Source: a virus
Length of the DNA stretch: 40,557 bases
IMG/VR virus record: IMGVR_UViG_3300030943_000064
Span: 1-40,557 of that record
Strand: one strand, 5' to 3'
The translations under genes were made by a program, and so were the position numbers. Each line of letters starts with the position of its first letter. The stretch's first letter is position 1. This document shows, piece after piece, positions 9,193 through 17,013 of the stretch. Under the pieces are notes generated by a model, which did not search any database, had not been told where the DNA came from, and saw nothing but the letters and a program-made list of their open reading frames with translations.

Positions 9193-10095
9193 CTAAGATA
9201 TAGAGCAGAAACCTTTGATAAGAGATTTAGGGTGGATGATTTCATAACCATACAATTCCAACGCTCTTACGATGTCAGCAAAGCTATCAGGGTCACGAAG
9301 TTTTTCAACTTTGTCAAACTGGTTAGCGAATGTGATACCCATTTTTGTACCAGCGATATAAGGGAACAATGAAGTTGTTGCACCAGTTACGCTAGAGATT
9401 TGTGTATCAGGGTAGATTTCAAATCCAGCAATTTGTTTTCTTTGACCAGATTGTAAGATGTCATCCCCAGCTACAGTTGGGTGAGTTAGGTGAGTTGACT
9501 TCAAGAAAGTCCCATACAACTTAGGAGATACTGTCAACATAGGAGCTAGTTGTTTAGCATCTTCTTTGTTGCCTTTGAATAGGTAGTAACCCTCAGCGTT
9601 CAATACACCTTTCTCTGTCAATTTGATTTTAACGTCAACAACAAAGTCGTATACTGTAGAAGCAGTTACGGCAATAGCTGAACTAGTCGTTCCGTAAGTT
9701 TCAACATTGGTGTTAGCGAAAACAGCTTCTTGCAATTCAAGACAAATCTCATCTTGGATTTTTTGAAGACCTAGGTTTAAGTAACCTTCAATCATATTGA
9801 ATTGGGATTGAGCTTGTTCGATGTCGTTGAACTTGAACCCTACGTTTTTAGACTTGTTGATAACAAGAGTTTTTTGAGTAGGAGTTACGCTAGACACGTC
9901 AGCTACAACACCTGAACCAGTAACGATGCTATCTGGGTCTGGAGCAGAAATACGTACTGTATCTCCGAAGCCTTTGATTTCGCCTTCCCATTCTCTGTTG
10001 GCGTAGTTGTTCAAGAAGTTAGTCATCTTCTTCTCTTGTGATGCAAGCTTCTGAGACCAAATCTCAGGAACAAATGCGTTTACATTATTAGACAT
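9193..10095 (-). CDS. Major capsid protein, HK97-fold, 300 aa
   Basis: Starts MSNNVNAFVPEIWSQKLASQ, the classic opening of the P22-coat-like branch of HK97-fold capsid proteins ('fiPevWs..l...l.....'). An N-arm of about 40 residues leads into a beta-rich E-loop region (GDTVRISAPDPDSI), a spine helix (FNMIEGYLNLGLQKIQDEICLELQEAVF) and a C-terminal P/A domain with IAGFEIYPDTQIS. It follows scaffold and decoration genes and precedes the adaptor. A stable UUCG hairpin lies just beyond the stop, consistent with a need for abundant mRNA. Confidence 0.88.
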   Translation of the reverse strand: MSNNVNAFVPEIWSQKLASQEKKMTNFLNNYANREWEGEIKGFGDTVRISAPDPDSIVTGSGVVADVSSVTPTQKTLVINKSKNVGFKFNDIEQAQSQFNMIEGYLNLGLQKIQDEICLELQEAVFANTNVETYGTTSSAIAVTASTVYDFVVDVKIKLTEKGVLNAEGYYLFKGNKEDAKQLAPMLTVSPKLYGTFLKSTHLTHPTVAGDDILQSGQRKQIAGFEIYPDTQISSVTGATTSLFPYIAGTKMGITFANQFDKVEKLRDPDSFADIVRALELYGYEIIHPKSLIKGFCSIS

Positions 10096-10120
10096 AATTT
10101 AATTCCTTTCTTAAATTCTA

Positions 10121-10501
10121 TTAAACGTATGATACTTTGATTACTGCTGTACCAGCTGTCAATGAAGCTGTAGCAACTGTCAAGTAAACTTTGCGAGATG
10201 TAGCAGAGTATGTAGCAATTACATCCTCGGCAGGAGCAATACCAGTTCCTTTAACTGACGCAATCGCAGTAGCCGCGACCGTTGCAGTCGAACCAACCTT
10301 GACGGCTAAAGTTGCAGAACCACCAGATGTTAAGTCATCTGCTTGGTTAGACAAAAATGCTCTTGTCAAAAACTTACCAGCTGGGACTACTAGTCCAGTA
10401 TCTAAGTCTCCTATCGCTACTCCAGCGCAGTCGATTGTAATTTCTTTAGTAATCTCTCTTATTACTTGTGGCTTTCTTAAAGCTTGATTTGCTGTACTCA
10501 T
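10121..10501 (-). CDS. Head decoration / Ig-like capsid-associated protein, 126 aa
   Basis: A small Ala/Thr/Val-rich, almost all-beta protein (SATLAVKVGSTATVAATAIASV ... VYLTVATASLTAGTAVIKVSYV) placed immediately before the capsid gene, the position of decoration or stabilising proteins. The ending 'TAGTaviKVsYv' is common in the capsid-associated beta proteins of phages with P22-like coats. No catalytic motif. Expected to bind the outer shell after expansion; inferred from composition and position. Confidence 0.6.
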   Translation of the reverse strand: MSTANQALRKPQVIREITKEITIDCAGVAIGDLDTGLVVPAGKFLTRAFLSNQADDLTSGGSATLAVKVGSTATVAATAIASVKGTGIAPAEDVIATYSATSRKVYLTVATASLTAGTAVIKVSYV

Positions 10502-10514
10502 TTATAATTCCTTT

Positions 10515-11411
10515 CTAATTTATTTTGCCTTCTTTGTAAAGACGTTCTATTATATGTGCGTTTTTATCGAACTCCGCAGTACTCATATTACGAATCTGTT
10601 CTCTAGTAAATACTTTATCAGTAGCCATATCGTAACCGCTAGTGTTAGCCGTAGCTATTGATGAAGCAGAACTTACTCCAGTTCTATCGTTCTTAATAGA
10701 GTCAACCTTGCTAGCTTGCTTGCCCATCTCTAACGCTTCACCATATATCATAGTGATAGCTTCCATTAAGCTGGATAGTTGTTGCTGAGGGTTTGTCATC
10801 GTGTTGTAGTTCTCTTTGATAAAGTTACCTACCAATTGATTAACTACTGGTGACGCCTCTAGGATTGCTCTGTTCTGATTAACAAATTCTCCTACACCTT
10901 GGCTTATTCTAGCTTCTCGTATTTGACTCTTGCCTGATTGAACTTCTTGGAATAATTTTTCACCTTCCGCTTTCCATTGGTAATAAGCTTTAGGGTCTTT
11001 GTTTAATAGTTCTTCTGATGTTTTATCTACACCATTAGGGGTATAGTCAACTCCAAAAGTATTACAAAGTTTAATCCATTTTTGTTGAGCCTGATTGTCT
11101 ATAGATGCTTCTACAGAGTCTAGGTAGAAATTAGAGTCGTCCTCTATTCCTAATCTATTTCTTAACTCCAAGGCTTCTTGTTCTTTAACTTCGTATTCTC
11201 TAAGCTTAGCTTCAAGTTGCTCTTGTGTTAATACTGGAGTGGTAGGCTTTTCAGTTTCTACAACTTCCTCAGTAGTTATTTCATCAGGAACATTTTTTGT
11301 AACTATCTCTGAGTTATTATTTTCTTCCACTACATCAGTAGCTGGAGTTTCTGTTATAACGTCTTGTGTTACTTGTTCTACTGTCGGTGCTTGTGCTATA
11401 GTTTCATCCAT
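10515..11411 (-). CDS. Scaffolding protein, 298 aa
   Basis: Highly acidic, Glu/Thr/Val-rich disordered N-terminus (residues 1-70, repeated TEE, VEE and ETP blocks), a coiled-coil middle (QEQLEAKLREYEVKEQEALELRNRLG) and a helical C-terminus ending in a Lys/Arg-containing helix-turn-helix (MSTAEFDKNAHIIERLYKEGKIN). This acidic N-terminus with a coat-binding helical tail is the usual architecture of podovirus scaffolds, and the gene is between portal and coat as in P22 and T7. It should direct procapsid assembly and then leave. Confidence 0.8.
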   Translation of the reverse strand: MDETIAQAPTVEQVTQDVITETPATDVVEENNNSEIVTKNVPDEITTEEVVETEKPTTPVLTQEQLEAKLREYEVKEQEALELRNRLGIEDDSNFYLDSVEASIDNQAQQKWIKLCNTFGVDYTPNGVDKTSEELLNKDPKAYYQWKAEGEKLFQEVQSGKSQIREARISQGVGEFVNQNRAILEASPVVNQLVGNFIKENYNTMTNPQQQLSSLMEAITMIYGEALEMGKQASKVDSIKNDRTGVSSASSIATANTSGYDMATDKVFTREQIRNMSTAEFDKNAHIIERLYKEGKIN

Positions 11412-11415
11412 AAGA

Positions 11416-11727
11416 TTACTCCTTACCTAGTTGTTCAAACGCTGAATCAAATTCTGTTACTCTTGAATCAACTAATGTAACAACGTATTTAATACCGTCT
11501 AGGAAATCTCTTGATACCAACTCTCTGTTGTCTAGTGATAGGATAGAGAATACATGGTCGGCTAAAACTTTCTTTAGTTCTTCCCATTCTTTTTCCTTAC
11601 CGAACACGAAGTCTTTAAACGGTTTAGATTTCTCTAAGGTATTCTTAATCATTTTCTTTCTAGCAATTGCTTCCGCTTCTTCCTGCGCTCTTTGTTCATC
11701 AACGAACATTTCTTCTGTTTCACTCAT
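11416..11727 (-). CDS. Small acidic helical protein between portal and scaffold, 103 aa
   Basis: Strongly charged and almost entirely helical (EEMFVDEQRAQEEAEAIARKKMIKN), with no cysteines and no membrane segment. Its place between portal and scaffold suggests a capsid-assembly accessory, perhaps a scaffold partner or a protein that helps portal incorporation. The family is not recognised. It follows the portal stop by 19 bases and precedes the scaffold start by 4 bases. Confidence 0.65.
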   Translation of the reverse strand: MSETEEMFVDEQRAQEEAEAIARKKMIKNTLEKSKPFKDFVFGKEKEWEELKKVLADHVFSILSLDNRELVSRDFLDGIKYVVTLVDSRVTEFDSAFEQLGKE

Positions 11728-11746
11728 ACAAAAATCCTTTCTTGAT

Positions 11747-13567
11747 TTATTGTGGCAACTGTTCTGGTTGCTCTTGTAATGCTTGTGCCATATCTGGTAT
11801 GGACTTCCCTATAAGATTCTGCATATCACCTACAAACCCATTTTGGTTTTGAGGTTGTACGCCCATCTGTTTAGCTTGTTGTAATATCTTAGAGTTAAGA
11901 TTCATGATGTCAAATATCTGGTCAGTGCCTTTGAAGTTAGCTCTGTTCAATATCCATTTCAATATCTCGGATGCGGTCTGTACATCCATCAACTGAGACA
12001 ATGATTGGAAAGCTGGAGTTCCAAGGAGAGAGAATAGTTTCTGTATATCAGCTTCTCTTTCAACTTGTGATTGGCTACCACCAATTATAAATGTATATCT
12101 TCCATTTCTTATCTCGTCATCAATCTTGGCAAATGCTGTAGACCCATCATTATTTGTTATCTTTATTTCTTTTTCTTCGGTCTCCATAACTCTTTTGAAT
12201 AGTGAGTGGGTCTCAACCATAGGTATAATGATTCTGTTAATGAATAGGTTAGCTTCTCTGTTAATCCTCATAGTAGCACCTTGCTGGATATAAGAGGACT
12301 CACTAGCAGTACGCACAGTACCCTCTGTTGACCCTTGGAGGTACTGGCTAATACCAGTAGAACCTTCCATTGAATCTCTAAAGAACTTTTGGAACTCGAA
12401 GTTGCTCATGCCTGATGAGAAGTCTACCTTCTGTGGAGGTTGACCACCTAGTGTTGCTGGGTCATACTCTAATGGTTTACCAGCTTCTAGTTTAGTATAG
12501 GATTGGAAAGCCCCCTTTGGTGCAATGAACACTGGATTAGTATTCAGCTCCCAAGCCTTTAAGCTTAAATCCATACACATGTTTTCTACTTCATTAATAA
12601 TATACACAGGCTTCAATGGAGATTGTCCACGTCCTGTGTCTGGTCTATCTAGGTACGAACCGTACACGATAGGGCATTTAACATATTCACTCTCTTCGAG
12701 TTGAGCTAGGTATTTACCAGCTACGACAACTATAACAACATCCTTAATTACTTTACCAGTAACTGGGTGGATGTAATCCCCTCTGTATTCTAATACTTCT
12801 ACAGTTTTCCCTAGGACTTTTCTATCTTTTGATTTCTTCTCTTCGTGTATATCAACAGTCTTTGGAGTATTTGATATTAACGATTCAAGTTCAATCCTCT
12901 CTTCTTTTGTAAACTTGTACAGCTGGTTAGTTAATACATATTGGATAGGAATAAACTCTCTAATAATCTTACCACACATATTCCAGTTGTGACGCTGTGA
13001 CTTATCAAAGTATAAGTTATGTGGGTCTATTCTTCTTATGTGGACATGTGCGTCCTCTGATTCATATACAAATGATTTTGTAGGTTCACCAGTCAACTCA
13101 TCCATTACTATGGTGGGCTTCTTAACAATATGCTCATCCCAGTGGACAAACATTGCTCCTTCACCTTTAATAGTCCAGTCGTCTAATACTGCGTCTAAAC
13201 TATTCTTTAGGTACATCTTGTTATAGTCGTATATCAACGAAGCCTTGTACGTTGCTGATAGGTTGTTACTACGTAAGTCTTGACCTTCTATATCAAACAT
13301 TCCTTCATAGCTACCGTATGTAGATTTACTTATAGCGGACGTATATGTTTTATACTGCTCGTATAAGCTAGGAATCTTTTTAACATCTTTTTTATTTCTA
13401 TTGTAATCTGGGAAGAGTTCTCTTAATAAAGCAATAGTGTCTCTTCTTGGTTGGTCTAGGTCATCATACCATTCATTAAACTTATTGTTAATATCTTCAA
13501 CTATCTCAGTTCGTTTTAGTTTTCTTAATTCTTTTTTTGAATCGCCATCATTAAGGTATATACCCAT
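11747..13567 (-). CDS. Portal protein (podovirus head-tail connector), 606 aa
   Basis: Length and order (directly after TerL) match large podovirus portals. N-terminal helices with RDTIALLRELFPDYNRN and the membrane-like 'KSTYGSYEGMFDIEG' region, then the characteristic 'VHWDEHIVKKPTIV...RIDPHNLYFDKSQ' stretch (wing/stem entry), then LDRPDTGRGQSPLKPVYIINEVENMCMDLSLKAWE, a conserved portal helix, then TASESSYIQQGATMRINREANLFINRIIIPMVE, the usual C-terminal stem and crown helices. The start ATG at 13567 overlaps the TerL stop (TAATG), so translation is coupled. It forms the dodecameric vertex for packaging and ejection. Confidence 0.88.
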   Translation of the reverse strand: MGIYLNDGDSKKELRKLKRTEIVEDINNKFNEWYDDLDQPRRDTIALLRELFPDYNRNKKDVKKIPSLYEQYKTYTSAISKSTYGSYEGMFDIEGQDLRSNNLSATYKASLIYDYNKMYLKNSLDAVLDDWTIKGEGAMFVHWDEHIVKKPTIVMDELTGEPTKSFVYESEDAHVHIRRIDPHNLYFDKSQRHNWNMCGKIIREFIPIQYVLTNQLYKFTKEERIELESLISNTPKTVDIHEEKKSKDRKVLGKTVEVLEYRGDYIHPVTGKVIKDVVIVVVAGKYLAQLEESEYVKCPIVYGSYLDRPDTGRGQSPLKPVYIINEVENMCMDLSLKAWELNTNPVFIAPKGAFQSYTKLEAGKPLEYDPATLGGQPPQKVDFSSGMSNFEFQKFFRDSMEGSTGISQYLQGSTEGTVRTASESSYIQQGATMRINREANLFINRIIIPMVETHSLFKRVMETEEKEIKITNNDGSTAFAKIDDEIRNGRYTFIIGGSQSQVEREADIQKLFSLLGTPAFQSLSQLMDVQTASEILKWILNRANFKGTDQIFDIMNLNSKILQQAKQMGVQPQNQNGFVGDMQNLIGKSIPDMAQALQEQPEQLPQ

Positions 13568-14928
13568 TAATCAACTCCATAATCATATTTACCACCGAAG
13601 ATGTCCATCATCTTACCTTTGTATTCAGTTACTGTTAAATCCTTTATAGGGTAGTATAAACATATTAAGTAACTACATGCGTCTATAGGGTGTCCTAGAT
13701 ATTTAGCTTTCTCATTAGACCTTAGCTTACCGCTTGATATTATCTTAGGTCGAGAGCCACCTTCCTCAGTCTCTAGGGTATCTATATTATATAACAACCA
13801 TTTACATTGAGGGTGGATTAATATATTGTGAGAACCGTTGCCATCTTTTATCATAGTGTTCCAACAATTGATTCTCCATCCTATATCAGGGTTCTTGTTC
13901 ATTACCCTGATGTCTATATTTATGAATCCATGCTGGGCTAGCGTGTTCTTTAGGATTATATAATCGCTACCCTTTGTTGTATCACTTCTACCAGATGCGT
14001 CTCCATTTATAATTATAGCATGGTTCTTATACTTTGTCAATAGCTCCGCAACTAATCCTGCACAAAATTCTGTAGTTGTATGTTGCTGAACAATCTCATG
14101 TAGGTAATAAACCTTGCCATCATAGTGTTGTGCGATGTACCAACACATAGGGTCTTTGTTAAAGTCACAAGTTAAATGGATAGGAAATGCTGGATTAATC
14201 TTGATAGTGTCTTGCACTTGCTCTTTGAAGCTAAATCCTTTTGTGACCAATCCTATTGTACTATCAACGTCTTCGCCCAATACATTTATTCTATAGTATT
14301 CTTCTGAATAGGATTTCTTTAATGTGTCAACGAATCCATCAGGTAGGAATGTGTTATCTGTAGTAGGGGCTATGATTCTTCTAAAGTTTTCCTCTGGTTC
14401 TTTCACAAACCTTTCATATATCCAACCTCTAGACTTCTCTGGGTTTGTGTGTCCGAATAGTCTATATCTAAAACCATCTCCCCATTCAGGGTTAGGTGCT
14501 TGTCTAAGTCTTGATAGCAACATATTAAAAGTAGACTCAGGAGTATCACTCACCTCCTCAATCTCTACGAACCCTAGGTTCAACGATTTAATCTTATCTG
14601 GTTCTTCTAAGTGACGGAATAGAATCTCACTACCATTGTATAAAGTTATTTTATTCTGAGACTTGTTATGGGTATATTTAATCCCCATCTTCTCAAAGTG
14701 TTCTAGGTACGAAACCATTGTGGTATCACGTACTAGCGATATAGTCTGCGCTCCAACCAACCCTCTAATCTTAGGATACTTTAGACAAAGCAATGTGCCT
14801 AATAAGCTACCAGAGAAAGTCTTTCCAGACCCGAAGCCACCTTGGTATAAGGCTATGTCCATCTTCTTATCATGAGGAACTTCTATGAACTTACGTTGTG
14901 CTGGTAGTAGTTGGTATTCACAACTCAT
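13567..14928 (-). CDS. terL: Terminase large subunit, 453 aa
   Basis: The ATPase domain carries a Walker A GGFGSGKT (residues 30-37) and a Walker B-type acidic strand LGFVEIEEVSD (about 118-128), with the coupling motif near FGHTNPE. The nuclease domain follows with the three RNase H-like acidic sites CDFNKDP, IINGDASGRSD and HPIDACSY. Length is normal for phage-type TerL (about 450). It pairs with TerS (15080-15463) but is separated from it by a small membrane protein gene. Packages DNA through the portal; the circular coverage of the window would agree with headful cutting, but cos or pac cannot be decided here. Confidence 0.95.
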   Translation of the reverse strand: MSCEYQLLPAQRKFIEVPHDKKMDIALYQGGFGSGKTFSGSLLGTLLCLKYPKIRGLVGAQTISLVRDTTMVSYLEHFEKMGIKYTHNKSQNKITLYNGSEILFRHLEEPDKIKSLNLGFVEIEEVSDTPESTFNMLLSRLRQAPNPEWGDGFRYRLFGHTNPEKSRGWIYERFVKEPEENFRRIIAPTTDNTFLPDGFVDTLKKSYSEEYYRINVLGEDVDSTIGLVTKGFSFKEQVQDTIKINPAFPIHLTCDFNKDPMCWYIAQHYDGKVYYLHEIVQQHTTTEFCAGLVAELLTKYKNHAIIINGDASGRSDTTKGSDYIILKNTLAQHGFINIDIRVMNKNPDIGWRINCWNTMIKDGNGSHNILIHPQCKWLLYNIDTLETEEGGSRPKIISSGKLRSNEKAKYLGHPIDACSYLICLYYPIKDLTVTEYKGKMMDIFGGKYDYGVD

Positions 14929-15080
14929 TAATTACCTAGCCCCCATATTACTGCTACTGCAAAGGATATTAGGATGAGACAGAAAAGCATCTGTGTCCAC
15001 TCTGGCACATGTGCCAGTATATATAATACGAAGCAAGCTCCTACTAATACTACGAATGTAATTATAAAAACTTCTAGCAT
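14928..15080 (-). CDS. Two-helix membrane protein between TerS and TerL (holin or spanin candidate), 50 aa
   Basis: ATG at 15080 overlaps the TerS stop (TAATG), and its own stop overlaps the TerL start (TAATG), so it is locked into the operon. The protein MLEVFIITFVVLVGACFVLY-ILAHVPEWTQ-MLFCLILISFAVAVIWGLGN has two strongly hydrophobic helices (about 3-23 and 31-47) joined by a short loop, the topology of class II holins. In T7 the holin and spanin genes (17.5, 18.5, 18.7) also flank and interrupt the terminase genes. A membrane protein of other function remains possible. Confidence 0.75.
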   Translation of the reverse strand: MLEVFIITFVVLVGACFVLYILAHVPEWTQMLFCLILISFAVAVIWGLGN

Positions 15081-15463
15081 TAAATACTCCCCTCATCTAA
15101 GTTGTTGATAATAATCTGAGGAGCTTCTAGCCTAGCCTTGTCAGGTTCTATCCCACAGAACTTAGCTATCTGTTGTAGGATTGCTGTAGCCTCTGTAGTC
15201 TTGTTTAGGTTATTAGCCTTACCGTATTGATAGTACATAGCCCTTAGAAGCCTATCCTTATCCATACGTTGAACTTCTGATACCTTTTTAAACTGAGCTT
15301 CTCTAACATCTATATAAGATTGAATCTCATCATTAGCCAGTAGGTCATATGCTATTGTCCTAGCATCTTTCTTATTATACCCTGCCATAATAGCAGAAGC
15401 TTCTGGAGAAGAAGTCTCTAGGAATATATCTATAAATTGTAGTTGTTGTTCAGTAAGTGTCAT
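15080..15463 (-). CDS. terS: Terminase small subunit, 127 aa
   Basis: The N-terminal helix-turn-helix reads LTEQQLQFIDIFLETSSPEASAIMAGYNKKDARTIAYDLLANDEIQSYID, which matches the Terminase_2 pattern 'lt.kq..Fi..yl.t.n...Aa..AGYs.ktA...a..lL.n..i..yi'. A helical oligomerisation region follows. It recognises packaging sites on the concatemer and activates TerL. Start ATG at 15463 overlaps the stop of the upstream membrane protein gene. Confidence 0.85.
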   Translation of the reverse strand: MTLTEQQLQFIDIFLETSSPEASAIMAGYNKKDARTIAYDLLANDEIQSYIDVREAQFKKVSEVQRMDKDRLLRAMYYQYGKANNLNKTTEATAILQQIAKFCGIEPDKARLEAPQIIINNLDEGSI

Positions 15464-15648
15464 TATCTTTTATATAACCTTTCCAGATACCCAATAGCCT
15501 TTTGTTTTTTATTAGTCTTTACCTTCTTCATTTCAGAATAGGTATTAGTAACTGAATATCCGTCCCACCATATCAATACTATTGTTTGGATTGTTTGTGA
15601 GACTATTAATACTAAAAGCTTTATGGTTTGTGATATCTTGAATAACAT
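15463..15648 (-). CDS. Small membrane-anchored basic protein upstream of TerS, 61 aa
   Basis: I choose the ATG at 15648 (MLFKISQTIKLLVLIV) because AAAGGAA lies just upstream; a longer frame to 15684 would start inside the terminator hairpin. A hydrophobic helix at residues 8-27 is followed by a very basic tail (KKVKTNKKQKAIGYLERLYKR). Function unknown; topology would suit a lysis accessory or a membrane anchor. It is the first gene after the terminator at 15660-15691, so it probably opens the late unit. Confidence 0.6.
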   Translation of the reverse strand: MLFKISQTIKLLVLIVSQTIQTIVLIWWDGYSVTNTYSEMKKVKTNKKQKAIGYLERLYKR

Positions 15649-15659
15649 AATTTCCTTTA

Positions 15660-15691
15660 AAGAAAACTCTAGGGTTACTGCCAACCTAGAG
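15660..15691 (-). terminator. Rho-independent terminator or attenuator between the early minus genes and the late operon
   Basis: On the minus strand a 7-bp perfect stem CTCTAGG / CCTAGAG encloses an 11-base loop and is followed directly by TTTTCTTT. It lies after the metallophosphoesterase gene and just before the first late gene, so it could separate the two early genes from virion genes unless read-through is allowed. Confidence 0.7.
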
Positions 15692-15754
15692 ATATACAGC
15701 TTACACTAGGGGGATAGAATATGTGGAAGTGACAGTTTCGGTATTGAGAAAGTA

Positions 15755-16654
15755 CTAATATTTTTTACCATTAAATCTAAACTTACCTTTGTTGACATAT
15801 ACCTGATGTACATCAAATGCGTTATCATCAAAGTATATTACATTGAATCCGTTTTGCCAATCAGGAGTACCCTTGATATATTCTGGGTTAAGGTCACAAG
15901 CGCAACCATCTTCCCACCAACCAAACGTACCATTCTTTGTAGTCTTGCAATAGCTACCCATACGATGTGTATGACCTGAACAGCCGCTAGCATTACGCCT
16001 ATCGTATTCTGCCTTAGCTGAGTAGCTACCGTATGCTCTTACTACTTCCCCATGGGAGAACTCAAATCCATTTAACATATAGCTTGTCTCTACAAGTTCT
16101 ATACGTAGCTTCTTTAATTGTAGTAACTCTTCAAACGATAACGCTCTTAGTGAATGGAGGGCTTTAGCGTTCTTCCAAAGATAGCGTCTTAGTCTATCTT
16201 CATGATTACCCATGATATATATCATCTTGGCATCTGGACAAGCCTTACGCATCTTGCGCAATATCCCTTGCAATATATCTAGCTCCTCTTGTAGCCTTCC
16301 TTCTCTCAAAGGATTCTTGTCGAAGCTAGATAGGTCGTAGAAATCTACCATATCGCCTTTAAGGATAATTTGGTCTGGTTGTTCTTGTTTTAAGAAATCA
16401 ATTAATTTATTTACCATCACCTTATTATGATACGGTACATGCAAGTCGTTTAGTGAAACCACCTTAATTGTGGTTGTTGGTACTTCGCCTGTGTTCTTAA
16501 TATCTTTCCGATACTCAGCAAAGTAACCTTCAATAATTTGTTTATTAACGTCTTCTGTTTTAATTTCATTTATCCTGTCCCTGAGTTTTTCCCTTGACTC
16601 TATAGCCAATGAAGCGAACTCGTTATATAACTTATCTTTAATTGTGTCTACCAC
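15755..16654 (-). CDS. Calcineurin-like metallophosphoesterase, 299 aa
   Basis: All five signature blocks of the calcineurin-like phosphoesterase fold are present: D70-x-H72 in NDLHVP, G100-D101-x2-D104 (GDMVD), G149-N150-H151-E152 (GNHED), H201 in SHGE, and G227-H228-x-H230 (GHTH). The first 60 residues form a charged helical extension. The enzyme should bind two metal ions and hydrolyse a phosphoester; the substrate cannot be told. The start is GTG at 16654 with TAGGAG 10 bases upstream. It belongs to the short early minus transcript with the 84-aa gene. Similar phage enzymes are sometimes annotated as DNA repair exonuclease-like or nucleotide phosphoesterases. Confidence 0.88.
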   Translation of the reverse strand: MVDTIKDKLYNEFASLAIESREKLRDRINEIKTEDVNKQIIEGYFAEYRKDIKNTGEVPTTTIKVVSLNDLHVPYHNKVMVNKLIDFLKQEQPDQIILKGDMVDFYDLSSFDKNPLREGRLQEELDILQGILRKMRKACPDAKMIYIMGNHEDRLRRYLWKNAKALHSLRALSFEELLQLKKLRIELVETSYMLNGFEFSHGEVVRAYGSYSAKAEYDRRNASGCSGHTHRMGSYCKTTKNGTFGWWEDGCACDLNPEYIKGTPDWQNGFNVIYFDDNAFDVHQVYVNKGKFRFNGKKY

Positions 16655-16657
16655 AGT

Positions 16658-16912
16658 TTATACTCCTACAACAATCTCTTGTACTAATTCGGTAAGCGAT
16701 GGTACTGAGTCAAACAATCTATTTGCAAACTCAATAGGTGAAGTTAGGTAGTCATTAATTGTATTAAACAAATCAATTGCTTCTAATGAAGAGTAGCTAT
16801 ACCATACTTCCAAATCTTCCCCTACTACTTCACATTGAATCTCATTTCCTATAGATGAGAACTTTAAAGAGAGGTTTGATTCTCCAGCTTTTTTTACTAA
16901 TTCTAAAATCAT
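16658..16912 (-). CDS. Small early protein, 84 aa, unknown
   Basis: The frame is open from GTG 16942, but the -10 box of the minus promoter lies at 16949-16954, so transcription should begin at about 16942; the ATG at 16912 (MILELVKKAGESNLS) with AGGAG 9-10 bases upstream is the sensible start. A small acidic alpha/beta protein without cysteine clusters or membrane segments. As the first gene on the minus transcript it may modify host function. Family not recognised. Confidence 0.7.
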   Translation of the reverse strand: MILELVKKAGESNLSLKFSSIGNEIQCEVVGEDLEVWYSYSSLEAIDLFNTINDYLTSPIEFANRLFDSVPSLTELVQEIVVGV

Positions 16913-16948
16913 ACTTGGTCTATCTCCTAGTTGTTGTAACACATCCTT

Positions 16949-16977
16949 AGTATACCATATAGCTTATTGTTTGTCAA
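16949..16977 (-). promoter_or_regulatory. Minus-strand sigma-A type promoter
   Basis: On the minus strand TTGACA (16977-16972), 17-base spacer, TATACT (16954-16949). Perfect -35, five of six in the -10, with ATGG before the -10 (extended -10 TGG). Drives the early minus genes and perhaps the late block by read-through. Its elements are mirror images of those of the plus promoter next to it. Confidence 0.85.
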
Positions 16978-16980
16978 CCC

Positions 16981-17008
16981 TTGACATTTAAAAAATATAT
17001 GGTATAAT
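16981..17008 (+). promoter_or_regulatory. Plus-strand sigma-A type promoter
   Basis: TTGACA (16981-16986), 16-base spacer ending TATATGG, TATAAT (17003-17008). Perfect hexamers plus an extended -10 (TGGTATAAT). Expected start near 17014-17016, at the 5' end of the structured leader. The same TATGGTATAAT box recurs in the internal promoter at 26643-26670. Confidence 0.9.
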
Positions 17009-17013
17009 GGTTG

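Noticed and set aside
9193-10095. Capsid as part of an encapsulin or gene-transfer agent
   Set aside because: Portal, both terminase subunits, scaffold and replication genes are all present in one closed genome, so a normal phage is simpler.
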